Of a stretch of 64,000 nt of DNA, positions 12,130 through 25,800 are shown piece after piece. The position numbers and the translations under genes were made by a program. Every line of letters begins with the position of its first letter. The first letter of the stretch is position 1. The notes beneath the pieces are model-generated. The model was given only the letters and a program-made list of their open reading frames with translations, did no database searches and was not told where the DNA came from. The DNA lies in NCBI RefSeq assembly GCF_026151205.1, contig NC_087073.1:8411411-8475410 (forward strand), written 5' to 3'. Source of the DNA: Bolinopsis microptera (Eukaryota > Ctenophora > Tentaculata > Lobata > Bolinopsidae).

Positions 12130-15100
12130 AAGAACCGGTTATGAACCGGATAGTCGCTGAAACAGGTCCCTGCCTGAAGTTCTGTATTTTACACAATTAT
12201 TCTACATCGTAACTCTCACTTCCCCGTGTGATGCAGGCCAATAGTTCGATTGTAAAACATTCACAGTCGCAGTTTATCTTACACCCCACAGTATTATATG
12301 TAGAGTTTACAGTTCGTATTTACAGTGTAGTCGATGTTTTGCTTTCTCATCTCTTTATTTCATTACCTCTTTCAATAGTTACTGTTTATGTAAACCTACA
12401 AGCAAATAAGGCGGATGTGGAGAGTTATGTATAGTAGAGAGTTAACCGTATTAAAGGATGGGCAGGATACAGGATTACTAATTATTATCATAATTTCGTT
12501 TATTTTGTCTGCCAGAATTTGTTTTATTACTAGAGTCCCCCGACATTTCGTGGTCCTAGTTGTGTGAACGGATCACTGCTTCGCTGCACGGAATATCCAA
12601 GGATCACCTTAACGCCAGAATTTATTAAGATTCCCAGGGGTATCCTTATCCGTCTAATTTACCCGGATATCACTCCACATTTTTCCTCTCATTTCTTCTA
12701 GCTACCACAAATTTCACTCTCGGTTCCAATAATTAAAATCCAGCCCGATGACAGAATAAAGCTAATGATGAGAGTCACCTCTATTATACCTCAGCTCTTT
12801 CTTTCATAATAACCTCCATCCAAACTAAAATACAACCTACCTCATAGTCTGACATATGAATTTGTCTAGGTACATACTCTAGATACCTTACATTTTTTGT
12901 GCTAGTGCCTTTGCATGACCATGAAATTCGGTATTTGGAAGCCCCATATCTCATGCTTTTTCCCGCCACCTTAATGTGGATACTGAGAGCAATGATTTAT
13001 GGAAAAACCTGTACCTATTAAGACTTAGGTAGTTGGACGACAATGGCAGGTGATCTTGGAGCAAAAATGCAATTTCTCTCTTTTTTATAGTCCATACTAG
13101 TTCTAACACGATGAGGGGACAGAACAGTTTATAGCGAACAATTTGGAAATCAACTTTATCTAATCCTTTATGTTAATAAAACCATTTCAATTAGAATTAA
13201 TGGTAGTTAATTTGTAACGATAATTGGATGTTTAACGGTTGAGCTATTTTTGTCACACCCAGCGTACTCAGCACTTAGGATTAGGTCACCCAACTAGACG
13301 TTGTCTAGTTGCGCGACACATACCAAACATTATGTTATTAGGATGATTGACTGTCACATAACGAGCGTAAGATTGTGTGACTTTGGTGGTTATGGACCGG
13401 AATCTCTATTTTTTGTTTTCTCGTAGATATATATGTGCAGAGCGATGGGCTTGTCTAGAGATGATCTTACGCTCAGCAGCCAGGCAAAATTAGATCGTAT
13501 ATTTTCCTAGTTTGTGGTCGCCTGCATGTTTCTAATCTACGTGTTGTGGTTCACGTTTCCTACATTTTAAAGAGAAACATTTTTTATTCGGCACGGGTTT
13601 CCCTCGTCAGGCAGAATGCTGACTCAAGCTCAGTATCATAATTCCCACGAGTTTACAATCATTATAAAGTTACCTGTAATTGTATCAAATGTTATTATAA
13701 AAATTACAAGTATAAGATAGTTACTGTTAGTGCTACATACTTTGTCAAGAGTTACGTTACATATAATATAATAATATTATTAAAGTGATCTTCTACCAAT
13801 CCACCACTCCGCCAAATTTTTGTTCATTAAATTTTCGCACGATTTCATTTCTATTGTTGTCAGATTGAAAACAATTAAAGTTGCCTTGATGATTAATTTT
13901 ATGATGCCTTTTTCTAAGGTTTTTAATATTCGCCGTTAATAACATTAACAGCAACTTAACATTGGTGACATCATAAAATTCTTAACAAAAGTGGGTCACT
14001 TACACAGAACATCGAGAAAAAAAGGTGTAATATCCGTAATTTCCAGCTACATCAGATACCGACTTCATTTAATTTTGAGAGCACTATAGTTTGTTTGTGA
14101 TACATTGGACTGCTAGGTGCCGGTTTAAGTATCGACATTAGCCACTATCATATCTCCAAAGCAACGCCACTTGTCTAAGTGGATTACTTAGTGTTAAAAT
14201 ATCATTAATAACCTAATTTAAAAGGACAATGAGCTGGCTGCGTTTAAAAATACTTACACTTGAGTATAAAATAAGACCCGGTTATCGAGATTGCTTCGAT
14301 TTTGTCTGCGAATTTATGTTTTTACTGTTTAGATTGCTTACCTGTTTAGTGTTTAGATTGCTTCCTATCAATCACATTCTTTAACTTATTGAGTGAAACT
14401 TTATGACAGTTTTTCCATTATTATAAGAAGCCTGTATAACTATAAGAAAGGAAATTTGAGCTAATAGTTGCTATGGTAAATTTAGTGAGCTGATAGTTTT
14501 TATAGTAAAGTTGCTTACGCGTACGTGTACCGTTATAGTTAATCGCACTTTTCACGAATGACATTACATTGCTTACACACGAATGACATTGCTTAACCAC
14601 TTAAAAAGTAATCTCAAAGGTTTTTTTCCGGACAAAACACCTGCAGTTCCATTAAATATCATACCAAGAATTTTACTGCGTTTATACTATTAGGTGTTTT
14701 TGTTGACGTGTTGGTTATATATCCATTATCCACCCATGTTGTGCAGTGCGTGGCGCTCTAAATCAGATATAGCATGGAACCACATATTTATCATCAATAC
14801 GACCTGTTCTTCTCAAACCACCTTATTATTATTCCACATAATATGAGGTGTGTATTTGTTATCAATACTAATTGTCTTTATCTTTACATAGTACTTCTAT
14901 AGTAGTATATAGTAGTATAGAAGTTTTTATAGTAAGTAAACACCGCTATAATTGCATACTAGCTCCATTAAAAATAAGAGCCATAAGTTATAGGACAGGA
15001 GATACACGTATAAGAAATATATTCCTTACCGGACTTTATTTGAAATATATATATGAATTTTCCTTCCATCGTCGCATAAGCCGCATGCATGTTGACTAAC

Positions 15101-16169
15101 AATGTCAATAGTGTTATGTACAGCACTAATAGGTAAATGCGATTATCATGCCGTGTTAATGGTTTATGCAGCGCTTAGTCGATGCTTCCAGCAACACTTA
15201 CAGGTCAATGTTTTCCGCTATTTGCGTAGCTTCTCGAACCTCGGAATCATTCGCAGCTTCGTTTTATGAAAGTCAATCTCCGTTCAAGCGGATATTATTG
15301 TAATCGTTTTGACTGAGTTCTGATTTTTCAAACATATTATAAGAGCTCATTTTGTTAGCCTGATCTCTTAATAGGTAATTAGACTTAGTAAATGTTAACA
15401 AATTAAATCTACTAAACATTCACTAAGTCTTTATACCGCTAGCCTGTTAGGTTCATCACATATTCGTTATATTATATGTCTGCTTCACTTTTCCGATGGT
15501 TTTAATTATGACGGTCAAAAGCGCAGTAAAAATTGATTATATCTTAAATATAGCACCAGCGAGAGCATAACTTGGGTAACGCATGCAATATGCAGATAGG
15601 AAGCCGTAATGAAGAGAAGATTACAGCCATAATAACTGGAACACTGCCTCTTCTCTTCATCCTACAATTGCCACTTTGCTTTTGCCGTTCTACAGCAAAA
15701 ATAGCCTGTGTCTTGTTCGTAATTGTTCTATTCTGATTTCATTCAGATATTATTCTTACTATTTCAGCTTTATTCACATATTGTTTGTCTCGTTCATGAT
15801 GCCTTCCTTCATTTGCGAAACCTTGTCCAAATTGAGTTATAAGATGCTGTAGACACGCCAGATTAGAGTCTGGAGCATGAATAAATGTTTTGTGTATTTC
15901 TGTTCCAGTGACTACTCGGGCTGCTTCCTGTACGGTTTGGCAAATGACTGGCCTTCATTTGTCAGATTTGACAGGAACTTCACTGGCGAACAAAGGAGTT
16001 CAGCGTATTTTTAGCGCATTCTCACCTTTTGAAGGCGTGAATTAGTATTTAGTGTCTTTTTAGCTTATTTCATTCTCACCATTTTAAGGATAAGGTCTCT
16101 GGATTCTTTTAGCTTAACATTTGCGGTTGTTTTGATTGTATTGGTACACAGCAGCAAATTTAAATTGAC
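12130..16169. other. Gene-free stretch
   Basis: AT-rich sequence with only short open frames and no domain signature. A weak inverted repeat (TGAAGAGAAGA / TCTTCTCTTCA) lies at about 15608-15658. No RNA gene was recognised by eye. Confidence 0.4.
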
Positions 16170-17779
16170 TGTAGGGCAATTCCACGGTAAGGTTCCACTT
16201 GGTGAAAATGAAAAATGTTAAGATAGGCACCTAATTTTGGTTAAAATATGTTCATTAGACTCTTAACCTTACAGGTCAACAAAAGTTTTTTGTTTCATAT
16301 TGCATTAACTTTTGATTTTTCTCATTCAAAGGAACACTACTCGGAAATGAAAAAAATCATTCAAATTTTCAAAGGGCCATAGTTTGGGTATGCAGGAATA
16401 TTTCTCTATGAAATTCCATACACTTAAGCATAGGCATAAGAATGAGAGCCATGCAAAGTTTCAAAACCGTTACTCAAATAATTTTTCTAAAAAATTTCCA
16501 CAAAGATGGTGTCGCATCCGTCACAAAATTAAGCAAAAAAGTTTTTTCAGAGCCACATAGTGCTATTTATATTCAAAAAACCACTGTAACCTATCTCTTC
16601 TGAAGGTAAGGGAGTACCGTAGAAATTATCAGGCTTGTATCTTTTAAAAAAAAATTTTTGGAAGGGGGGTCCCAACTTGTCGCGTCCGTCACATTTTTTT
16701 GAAAATGCTCCAAAAAATCTTTTAACAGACTTTAAATGCATTTTTGTGAAAGCTGAGACCGTTCTTAACAAAACGATGTTGTCAAATCGAAAATTGGACA
16801 GAAAATGACTGAGTTATGTATAATTTTGTATATGCCCATATATGGGCGTACGGCTCACTTTTAGCCATTTTTATCCATATTTCCATTATTTTGACTAAAA
16901 CCAAGACAAATTGAAGTCAAATAAGGTTTGAATATGTTGACTAGACTATCAAATAACATCATATGCAATTCAATAATTAAATTTACTGAGTTTTGCCATT
17001 TTATTTGCCTTAACCTTTTTCAGGGGTAAAAGGCACAAAAAATGGACTTTACCCTATTTTCGCATATTTTTGAAGTAAAAATTCAATATCTTCCACATTT
17101 TAAACACTAAAGTAATGAAACTTTTGGGAGATGGTCTCAACAGTGTGATGTGTTGAACAGAGATGAATGTTTTACCAGAGTTATAAATTTGTTCAAGTAG
17201 AGAAATAATTGCTGCCCCTAGATTGATACCCTCGCGTATGCCCAAAATGGACGATTTTGGCTATTGCAGACCTCGTGGAAGTACTAGCGGCCTAAAAATT
17301 GGCATAAATATAGAATGAAGGTCACTGAACAAGATAAAAGTGTCAAATAGAAGTTTTGGAGAAATTGAAAAAAAAACGTGTGTCCGTCACAGTCACGTCT
17401 GTCACAATTTGAAAATGGCGCCACGCAAACAAAAACTGAGCAATCTCCAAAAAAATGGTATCTCAGAAATCCCTAAACCTTTTTCTATCACTGCATGTCC
17501 AAATTAGAGATAATAGATAACGTTTTGAGATAGATTTGGGTACCTTCTGAGTAGACACCCAAAAAAAGTGTCATATTTAAGTCGCGTCCGTCACAGGGGT
17601 GCTATCTCAGAAAGTAATAATGGTAGGGGTCTGAAATTTTCACACAACCTATAGAAAGGTTAAATGTGGACTAATAAATAGTTTAAGCTGATAAAGAAGC
17701 AACATCCTGAGCACAACATTCGTTTGAACTTTAAAAAATGGCATAATCGTGGTGTCCGTCACGGTGGAATTGCCCTGTA
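16170..17779. mobile_element. 1.6-kb non-autonomous DNA element with GGGCAATTCCAC inverted ends
   Basis: The left end is GGGCAATTCCAC at 16174-16185 and the right end GTGGAATTGCCC at 17764-17775. Both sides are flanked by TGTA (16170-16173 and 17776-17779), a plausible 4-bp target-site duplication. Internally the motif (G)TCCGTCAC recurs on the plus strand near 16511, 16680, 17380, 17580 and 17752, often as GTCGCGTCCGTCAC. No transposase-like frame is present. The superfamily is not assigned. Confidence 0.72.
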
Positions 17780-17978
17780 GTGCAATTAAATTTTGTTTCA
17801 CTATAAATCCTCATTTTTGGAACGTTTTGTCGAAGTGAAAATACTCCAAAATATTTAAAAAATTACTTTTTAAATGTACTTAATTATGTAAAAACTAAAA
17901 AAGTACATCCAATTAATAAAGAAGTACACCTCACGCAGACACATCTTAGTAGACATAACCTATTTTCTTTGAAACGCT

Positions 17979-18611
17979 ATTCAGAATTCAGGGCAAGCTC
18001 TCCACCGGCTGTCTGCTTTAATGTAGACCTTGCTTCTTTCATCAAGACTGATAATTGACCGGAATCAGGATTGTCACGGAATTTGTCAGTAAAATACAAT
18101 TTAGTGGCGGCAGTACACTGGATTTCAACATTTTGTGTACAGTGAAACTTCATTATCCTGACCAGTTTAGGTCCGTTACTTTTGTCTTAAGTTTGGTCGG
18201 GACTTGGGTAAGTGCATGTTATAATCCAAGTAGCTTGGAATTTTTAAAATCATAAAATTATAATAAGATCAAATTTAAACAAATTGTAAAGCAAATTCGA
18301 ACTGTTAAATGAAATATATTTTTAATAATACTAATAGGGATGAAAGGTACCGCTCGGTACGAATATCTGTGGCCTAAAAACATAAAACAATAAATATGCA
18401 TTATTAGTATTAATACGATGAATTTTAAGTGCAGGGTAATGTCCCAGTAGACATTACGCAATTCAGAATTCAGGGCAAGCTCTCCACCGGCTGTCTGCTT
18501 TAATGCAGGCCTTGCTTCTTTCATCAAGACTGATAATTGACCGGAATCAGGATCGTCAGGGAATTTGTCAGTAAAATACAATTTAGTGGCGGCAGTACAC
18601 TGGATTTCAAC
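17979..18611 (-). repeat. Pair of 151-bp exon-like direct repeats
   Basis: Copy A (17979-18129) and copy B (18461-18611) are the same length and differ at about four bases. On the minus strand copy B is open ('GQLSVLMKEARPALKQTAGG' and onward). Copy A reads almost the same peptide but ends in a stop soon after 'ELALNSE'. The spacing between copies is 331 bp. They could be duplicated exons of an unrecognised gene or a short repeat with chance coding. I do not recognise the peptide family. Confidence 0.7.
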
Positions 18612-19755
18612 TTAAGTCAGTATAGTTATACATACGTTGGGTCGTATAACATATTAACATCGCCGATTCGCCGTGTTTACTACTTTAGACTTGTTGCTTT
18701 GCAAATGATATACTGTATTCATTCGAAGATTCTGTTGCCAAAATTTGAAAATTAAAATATTTGAGACCACGCCCATTCAATATAAAATCACCAATATTAT
18801 TATTTGCGATTGCACATGCTAGACGCCCATTTTTGCAGATGTCTGTAGAAGATCATTAATTGCTGCATCTGATTTGAAAAGAATGATACGAAACGGATAG
18901 GAAATGACGAAGTTATCAAGCATTTTGTTTATCTCGTTAACAAAATTAATTAGGTGATTGTTTAATTACGATTTATTACGTGACAAGACGACCTTAGTTG
19001 GGATTCCTGCACGATTCTCTTAATGTGGATCAAGTTTCAACTCAATCACATGATAAGGTTCATAGCTAGATAAGAAACCCCAACATACGTTTACTGACTT
19101 TTTGCCCAGTTATATTAAAGATAGTTTATTTAACACATTAAAATTTCTAATCGATGAGAACAATAATACAAAAATGCCATGCAAAGCCGCCAAGCTGGGC
19201 CAACAGATCATTTCAGTAGAATAACCACCATTCTCGTTAATGAGCTGTGTGCGAGGAATTGGATAATCAGCTGATTAAGCGGCCATTAGACGACCACATG
19301 TTTACCCTGCGCCATTGGACAGTCCGGTCATTAGAACATACGCTTTGTGCCAGTTTGTTATTTAAACTTCCGTGTCATGACCGGTATCTTTTGAACTTTG
19401 TGGTAATGGAGATAAAGTTGTCACTTAGTTCCATGACTGTTGATTAGGATGTGTTTAAAAGGATGAGAGGCCAGCCGGGGCCCTAGGTCAAGAATGATGG
19501 ATATCCATGTTGTAAATTGGTGCCAAAGTTCATTTTTGCTAACAACTGCGGACGAGCACACCTGTGTTTCCACTCTCTTTTTAACATCAGTAAAAATAGC
19601 CAAAAACAATGTTGTTTTTTCCCAAATTTTGTGTTTTCAATTGATAATCTTTTTGCTCCTTGACATCAAGTTGAGCACTGTAGTGCAAATAAAGGAAATA
19701 GCACCATGATGTATTTCTGATAACAAAAATTTTACATTTCTACCCAGTAGGTAGC
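18612..19755. other. Upstream region of iGluR gene 1
   Basis: No coding exon is recognised. The plus-strand promoter and 5' UTR of the receptor at 19756 should lie here. I see no clear core-promoter motif. Confidence 0.4.
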
Positions 19756-19849
19756 ATGATAAAAGATGTGAGTTGTCGCTGCGTTGTTGTTTTCATCCTC
19801 TGTTCCTTGTTCCACTCTTCTCTACCCTTCCCCAATGAACTCAGGATAG
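19756..19849 (+). CDS. iGluR 1 exon 1, signal peptide
   Basis: The ATG at 19756 opens 31 codons with a hydrophobic core ('CVVVFILCSLFHSSLPF') and ends phase 1 at a GTAATA donor. Joining to 20724 gives '...NELRIG-LLSYKGLDEVDKAF', the first strand of the amino-terminal domain. The paralogous exon at 50188-50293 has the same phase and joins as '...TLNIG-LLTYTEL'. This match decides the start. Confidence 0.85.
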
Positions 19850-22800
19850 GTAATATGCCGTACTATCTTTTATCATTACTTTATAATTATCTGTCATTAT
19901 AACTTTAACCCTAGCACACCTGTTCGCGAACACATGTCGGGCTACTTGGATACTGCCTACAAAAAGTCATTACAGAAATTAGTTCATACGACGACAAACT
20001 TTTATAGCATGATTACATAAACGTGGAATGCTACAACGGTGAACAATGTAAATGATGTGAAGTGTGTAGGTACGTATCTAGTGTGAAGCAAAATGGTGGG
20101 AATGGCATTGACCAATGAGAAGTGCGAAACGTGGGAGCCAAATATGCTTTGATTGAGTAGTAGGGGTAGTGTGTTAAATGTGAGGCGGAAGTGTGCGTGT
20201 GTGAGAGGTGGCCCCTGTTCTGAAAAAGTAAACAAACCTACAAATATCACTGAATATCACTACATGTGTAAACGATCCCCTGTCTGCAAAGTATAAATTA
20301 TGTTACACCCAGTTAATAATTTTAATGATTTTGACAGTAGATGAATTTGACAGTAGATGAATTTATAAAATGGATAGTGAATATTCCTTTCACAATCTGA
20401 ATCTCGAATCTCCAATATAATAATAAGGGTTATTTACATTTCACCTCTGCTCTGTACTAAACGTTTCAGCAGCATAAGCAAATATAAGCTCTGAACGTGT
20501 CATTGATTGAGAGAATAAGATATTAGAAGGAATGAAATCAACCTTGGTGATCATGACTACTGATAAGCAGTAACCATAGTAACCATAGCAACTGATGACC
20601 AGCATAACAGCTAGTCGGTAACTAGTTACCACAGTTACGGCTACATTAACCACAGTAACATCAGTTACCAGTAAGTAGTAACCACAGTAACCACAGTAAT
20701 TACTAATGATGACAAAATCCCAGGTCTGTTATCGTACAAAGGACTGGACGAGGTAGACAAGGCGTTTAGCTATGCGTTAGATGAGATAAACGGAAACAGA
20801 ACAGTACTTCCTCACACCACCCTGAAACCTGTCATCATGGAGATGGACTCCCCCGAGGACTCTCCCAGTGCTATCATCAGAAATGGTAGGGAGTCACACG
20901 TAACCATGGTACTGGTAACTAGTATTTGTAGCCATTGTTACTTGTAACCAGAGTAACCAGTGCTATTATTAGAAATGGTAGAGAGTTACTAGTACTGGTT
21001 ACTAACCAGTGCTAGTTCCAGGAATAATGTCTCAGGAAATGAGGAAAGGACCTGGGAAATTTTATTTTTCTCGAAATAGCGAGATAAGTTATTGTATTCT
21101 GATAAGATACAGTCAAATCTTATAAACATCCCCTCAGTGTTGGACCTGGTGAACAAGAGAGTATCATGTGTGATAGGTCCCTTCAGATCATCTCACGCTC
21201 AGATGGCTTCCTATATTCTCAGTGAGCTCAGAATACCAATGATAACCCCCACTGCTACAGGTCAGTTACATTAAATATGTTATCATTTACATACTAGCAC
21301 CTGTACAGTCGTGTGTACTTATAAGGTGACATTATGACTAAAACCAGTGACCAAGTTTAAAATAGCTAGTTGGAGATCCTACCCCAAATGTTTGGCATAC
21401 AACTGCAAACTTCAATTTCAACTTTTCAAACTGAAAGAAAGCTGCTTACAGAGCACTTCACATAAACTTCCTGAACCTTCTCATACCTACACAACCAATT
21501 TACAAGTTTTATTCACGACCACTTCATTTGCCCAGACCCGTTCCTACGTAACGAACTATGGTCCGGATTCTTACTGCACCTCCAACCACTGGACAAGTAC
21601 CAGAGTTTAGCGTTACTGGACCTGGCAGAGACTATGAAGTGGAATAGTGTAGCGATTATCAGCAGTATGGATAGTTACGGTAAGTGTCGTTAGTTTGTGT
21701 GTAGCCATGCTGGCACCTGTATTGTAGCACATGCTGGCATACTGGCACCTGTATTGTAGCACGGAGCTGATGTAGACTATTTAATTTATGAAGGAAAATC
21801 GCTAACGTTCCATTAGATATGCGTTGTTTGGATAAGGACATGTTGTAGGGTTAATCATCGATAGACTTTTCATTCATAAGCCTCTTGAAAAAGTCTCCTG
21901 AGAATTATCCTGTTCCTTTACCAATAGGACATGTTCATTTTCCCACAATACAAACTTACATGACTTTCTGAACAATCCCCATTCAAAAAATGATGTTTTA
22001 TCTAATTTTCACTGAAAAGTGAATTACAGTTTATATGTTGTCTAGGTATTTGTACCACGATCATTTGCAGCACTGTATTCAGTACATGAGCTACATTATC
22101 CTTAATGTGATCTTTATAACGACACTAAAATTGCATTGCTCATTTCCCAATTCATTTTAAAACAATCATGAGGCACACCAGAGAAACCAAACACAGGTGG
22201 CTAATTGGGAATAACAGTCTTCATGTCGTTACTATCATCATAACGCTTGTTATTTAAATTATGATAATCAAGTCATGGCCTCAGGTATTAACGGATTGAT
22301 AACGTTTCAAAGATACTCCAATAAAAGAAAGATAAAGATTTTAGCGAACGAGATGATCCCCTTACCCAAGATGTCAATAATATCGACGTTAGGTGAGCTA
22401 GTAGTAGCTACAGTATTGTTTTTTATTACGATCCAATTTTAGCTCCGATTCAATAATTCTAAAAATGAGAACTATTTTGCTGTCTGATCCAGTGATCACG
22501 TGCACTTGCATGCGAAGCTAGTGGTTGAATCGGGAACTATTTACAAGCTTGGACGATAGTTTAGTCAAACTCAGCTCAGGATCTTAGACATAATTCTTTT
22601 CGTTAATAAGATTCGAAGAATTTCTTTGTATTTCAACTAACTCACCAGTCCAAATCAGGGGTGTGCGCCGCCGCCGAGTTTTTAGCCCACGCCGCTGCGC
22701 CGAACAATTTATCGGCGGCGCAAACGGCGTGAACGTGGTATTTTTAAAATTTGAATTTTCAAAAAATTACTCAAAAAAATTTGAAAATTATATCGAACGC

Positions 22801-25800
22801 GTATTTCGTTATAATAATTGCTGAATATAATTATAAAATCCCTCTAGCATGTCTGACGTCAAGTAGTTCGATGTAGCATATGCAATGTTTCATAAAATTG
22901 TGAATTCCTGTCATACGAATGATCAACGATGAATTGAATTTGAAGAAAAATTTGCAACTGTCTAAACCTTATTAATACTAATAAGTCAATCCTTTACCTA
23001 TACTAAGCAATGAATTTCAATTTTGTCGCTCAGTCACAACTGAAACTGCTAATTGTCCACAGGCCATGCCGCCGAACGCCGCCGCCACCGCTAATTTTGA
23101 CCAAGCCGCCGCCGATTTTGGTAGAACACGGCGGCGCACACCACTGGTCCAAATGAACTGAAAACCTTTTCTACCGGACTAAAAACCTCCTCCACTGGAC
23201 TAAACATTTCTCTTTCAAAAAGTGTCACGCCAGATGAATAGTCCTAAATGTCAGCTCTTTAATCTAGAAAAGACGGCTATTAACTAATGAGTCGGTTGAA
23301 GCCAATAGCTGGAGCGTTCAATTGGAATAAAAAACACATACAAGAGAACATATTCTAAATATTTCAACAATATTTCAACAATTTTTAGTTGCCGGTCCAG
23401 CAGCCAAAACCTCAGACCGGTTGGTTTCTATAGACCATTCACCATTGCGTATAAATACAGTGTTATCCTAATGTTATTCTAATGTTATCCTAATTTTATT
23501 CTAATATCATTCTAATGTTATTCTAATGTTATTCTAATGTTATTTTAATATCATTCTAATGTTATTCTAATGATGATATCTTCAGTAAACAGATTCAGAA
23601 CCTAAAGAGGAGCGAGTCTCGTATTTTCATTATGAACGTACACAGTGGTTACGCTAGACCCATACTCAAGGCGGCCCAGGATATCGGTCTTATTGGTCCA
23701 CAGTACGCGTGGGTCGTTACTGATGGAACTATAAACGATGCAGTAAGTTTACACCTTTTATCAGGTCTCGTGTAACTTCTGAATCCTTGTGTAGTTTTGA
23801 AAACTAAGAATATTGTTCGAATTACAGACAAACAAGATCACAACCTAACACCACCATCTCAAAGCTCTAGCCTCTAAAAACAACCTCTTTTCTCAGCAAA
23901 ACCTGCTAAACAAAACGAGTAACAAGTTTGAAGAGTACGTGCAAGGTGTGATAGGGTTTGTGCCTGCCACCACTAACTCACCCACCAAGGAGAAAATACG
24001 AAGAGCTCTCCAGAGATCGCTGGGAGGTACTATTGGGGTACGGAACATACAAATTAGACTAACACCCGTGCTATAAAGTGTGAACTAGCACCATGGTGTC
24101 ATTGTCAAGTGTGCTGCACCTACCAAAACGTGCATTTGCACGTGCTATAATACATTCTTTACTAGAACGTGAACTATGTGCAGCACGTGCTATAAAACAT
24201 TCTTTACTAGAATGTGAACTACGTGCAGCACGTGCTATAACAAATTATTTACTAGAACGTGAACTATGCGCAGCACGTGCTATAACACATTCTTTACTAG
24301 AACGTGAACTATGTGCAGCAAGTGCTATAAAACATTCTTTACTAGAACGTGAACTTATATGTGCAGCACGTGCTATAACACATTCTTAACTAGGACGTGA
24401 ACTATGTGCAGCACGTGCTATAACACATTCTTTACTAGAACGTGAACTATGTACAGAACGTGCTATAACACATTCTTTACTAGAACGTGAACTATGTACA
24501 GCACGTGCTATAACAAATTCTTTACTAGAACGTGAACTACGTGCAGCACGTGCTATAACACATTCTTTACTAGAACGTGAACTATGTACAGCACGTGCTA
24601 TAACAAATTCTTTACTAGAACGTGAACTATGTGCAGTACGTGCATTTTAGGTTACATTTTAGAGGACCAAGATAAGGTTGTAAGAGGGATGGAATTAGTT
24701 GCGCTCTTTTAAAAAGTGTAATATCTTCCAGGGATTTTATTCATCTTGTATGACATTAGTATTGATTGACTTTGAGACATGTTAAAGTACCATCTACCTA
24801 AACATTTGTAACAGACAACTCATATTCCACAATCCACAGGTCCTAAGAGAGAGACTGAAGAAACGGAGTCTGAATCTATAGGGGTGGATTTACGGGTGGG
24901 TACTATCAGTTGAACTGCATGATATATCTTTAAAAGGGAATAATTCGGAAATTGTAAATCTCAGGAGTGTAGTTGGCCTGCCTCTGATTTCCTCCGAGAC
25001 TTACTACTAATCGGTGCTTCAATATAACTTGAAAACTATCAGGGTTCTATCTCAATCTTTTCACTGCAGAATTTAGGTTTTCTCATGCAAAACTATTCCA
25101 GCATAATAAAGTTGCTAATGAGTTTATTGGGTTTACGGAGCACAACAAATATTCCATTTTTTCAATATACCTAAGTTAGCAATTGCGTTACTATAGTTCC
25201 ATACCAGCACTACATCTGTAACTATGGTCGTCACTATAAAAGCATTACCATGGTTAATATACCCACACTATTCGGCTTAATATACCGAGTCTTTGAGAAA
25301 AATCGTAGAAATGTCTTCGCCACAGCAGACAGCTTACATTTTAATGGACTTCGGGTGAAAGGCAATGCCACCTCCTTCCAACCCATCTCCCTCTTCCTCG
25401 CAGAATCTAACAAGCTTATTTATTCAGAACAGAGCTTATCTAACATACGACAGTGTGTGGGTAGTAGCTAACGCTTTGAGAACAGTAATGCACGAGGATC
25501 ACCTGGAGATCAACCCACCTATATTGGACTTCTGGTCAACTCCAGTGCGCCATTACAATGAAGGCAAGATGCTGCTTCATTACATGTTGGAGGTGAGGAA
25601 TAAGTTGGTGTATAGACTATAGTGGTTTTACGGTCTGTAATAGTGGCCACTTTCAAATTGTTTGGCAGTTTGAGAACCGTGGGGCTATGTACTGATTTAA
25701 GCCACATTTGATAATAATATTCCGAATTCAACAGCTTTTTATAGCTATTCTGAAACTAATGTATGTTAACCGAGTGAAAATGTTTCGGCGGTTTTGATGA

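Noticed and set aside
24093-24389. 98-residue repeated open frame (ARAITHSLLEREL)
   Set aside because: Product of a 45-bp intronic minisatellite whose length is a multiple of three, between two phase-matched exons.
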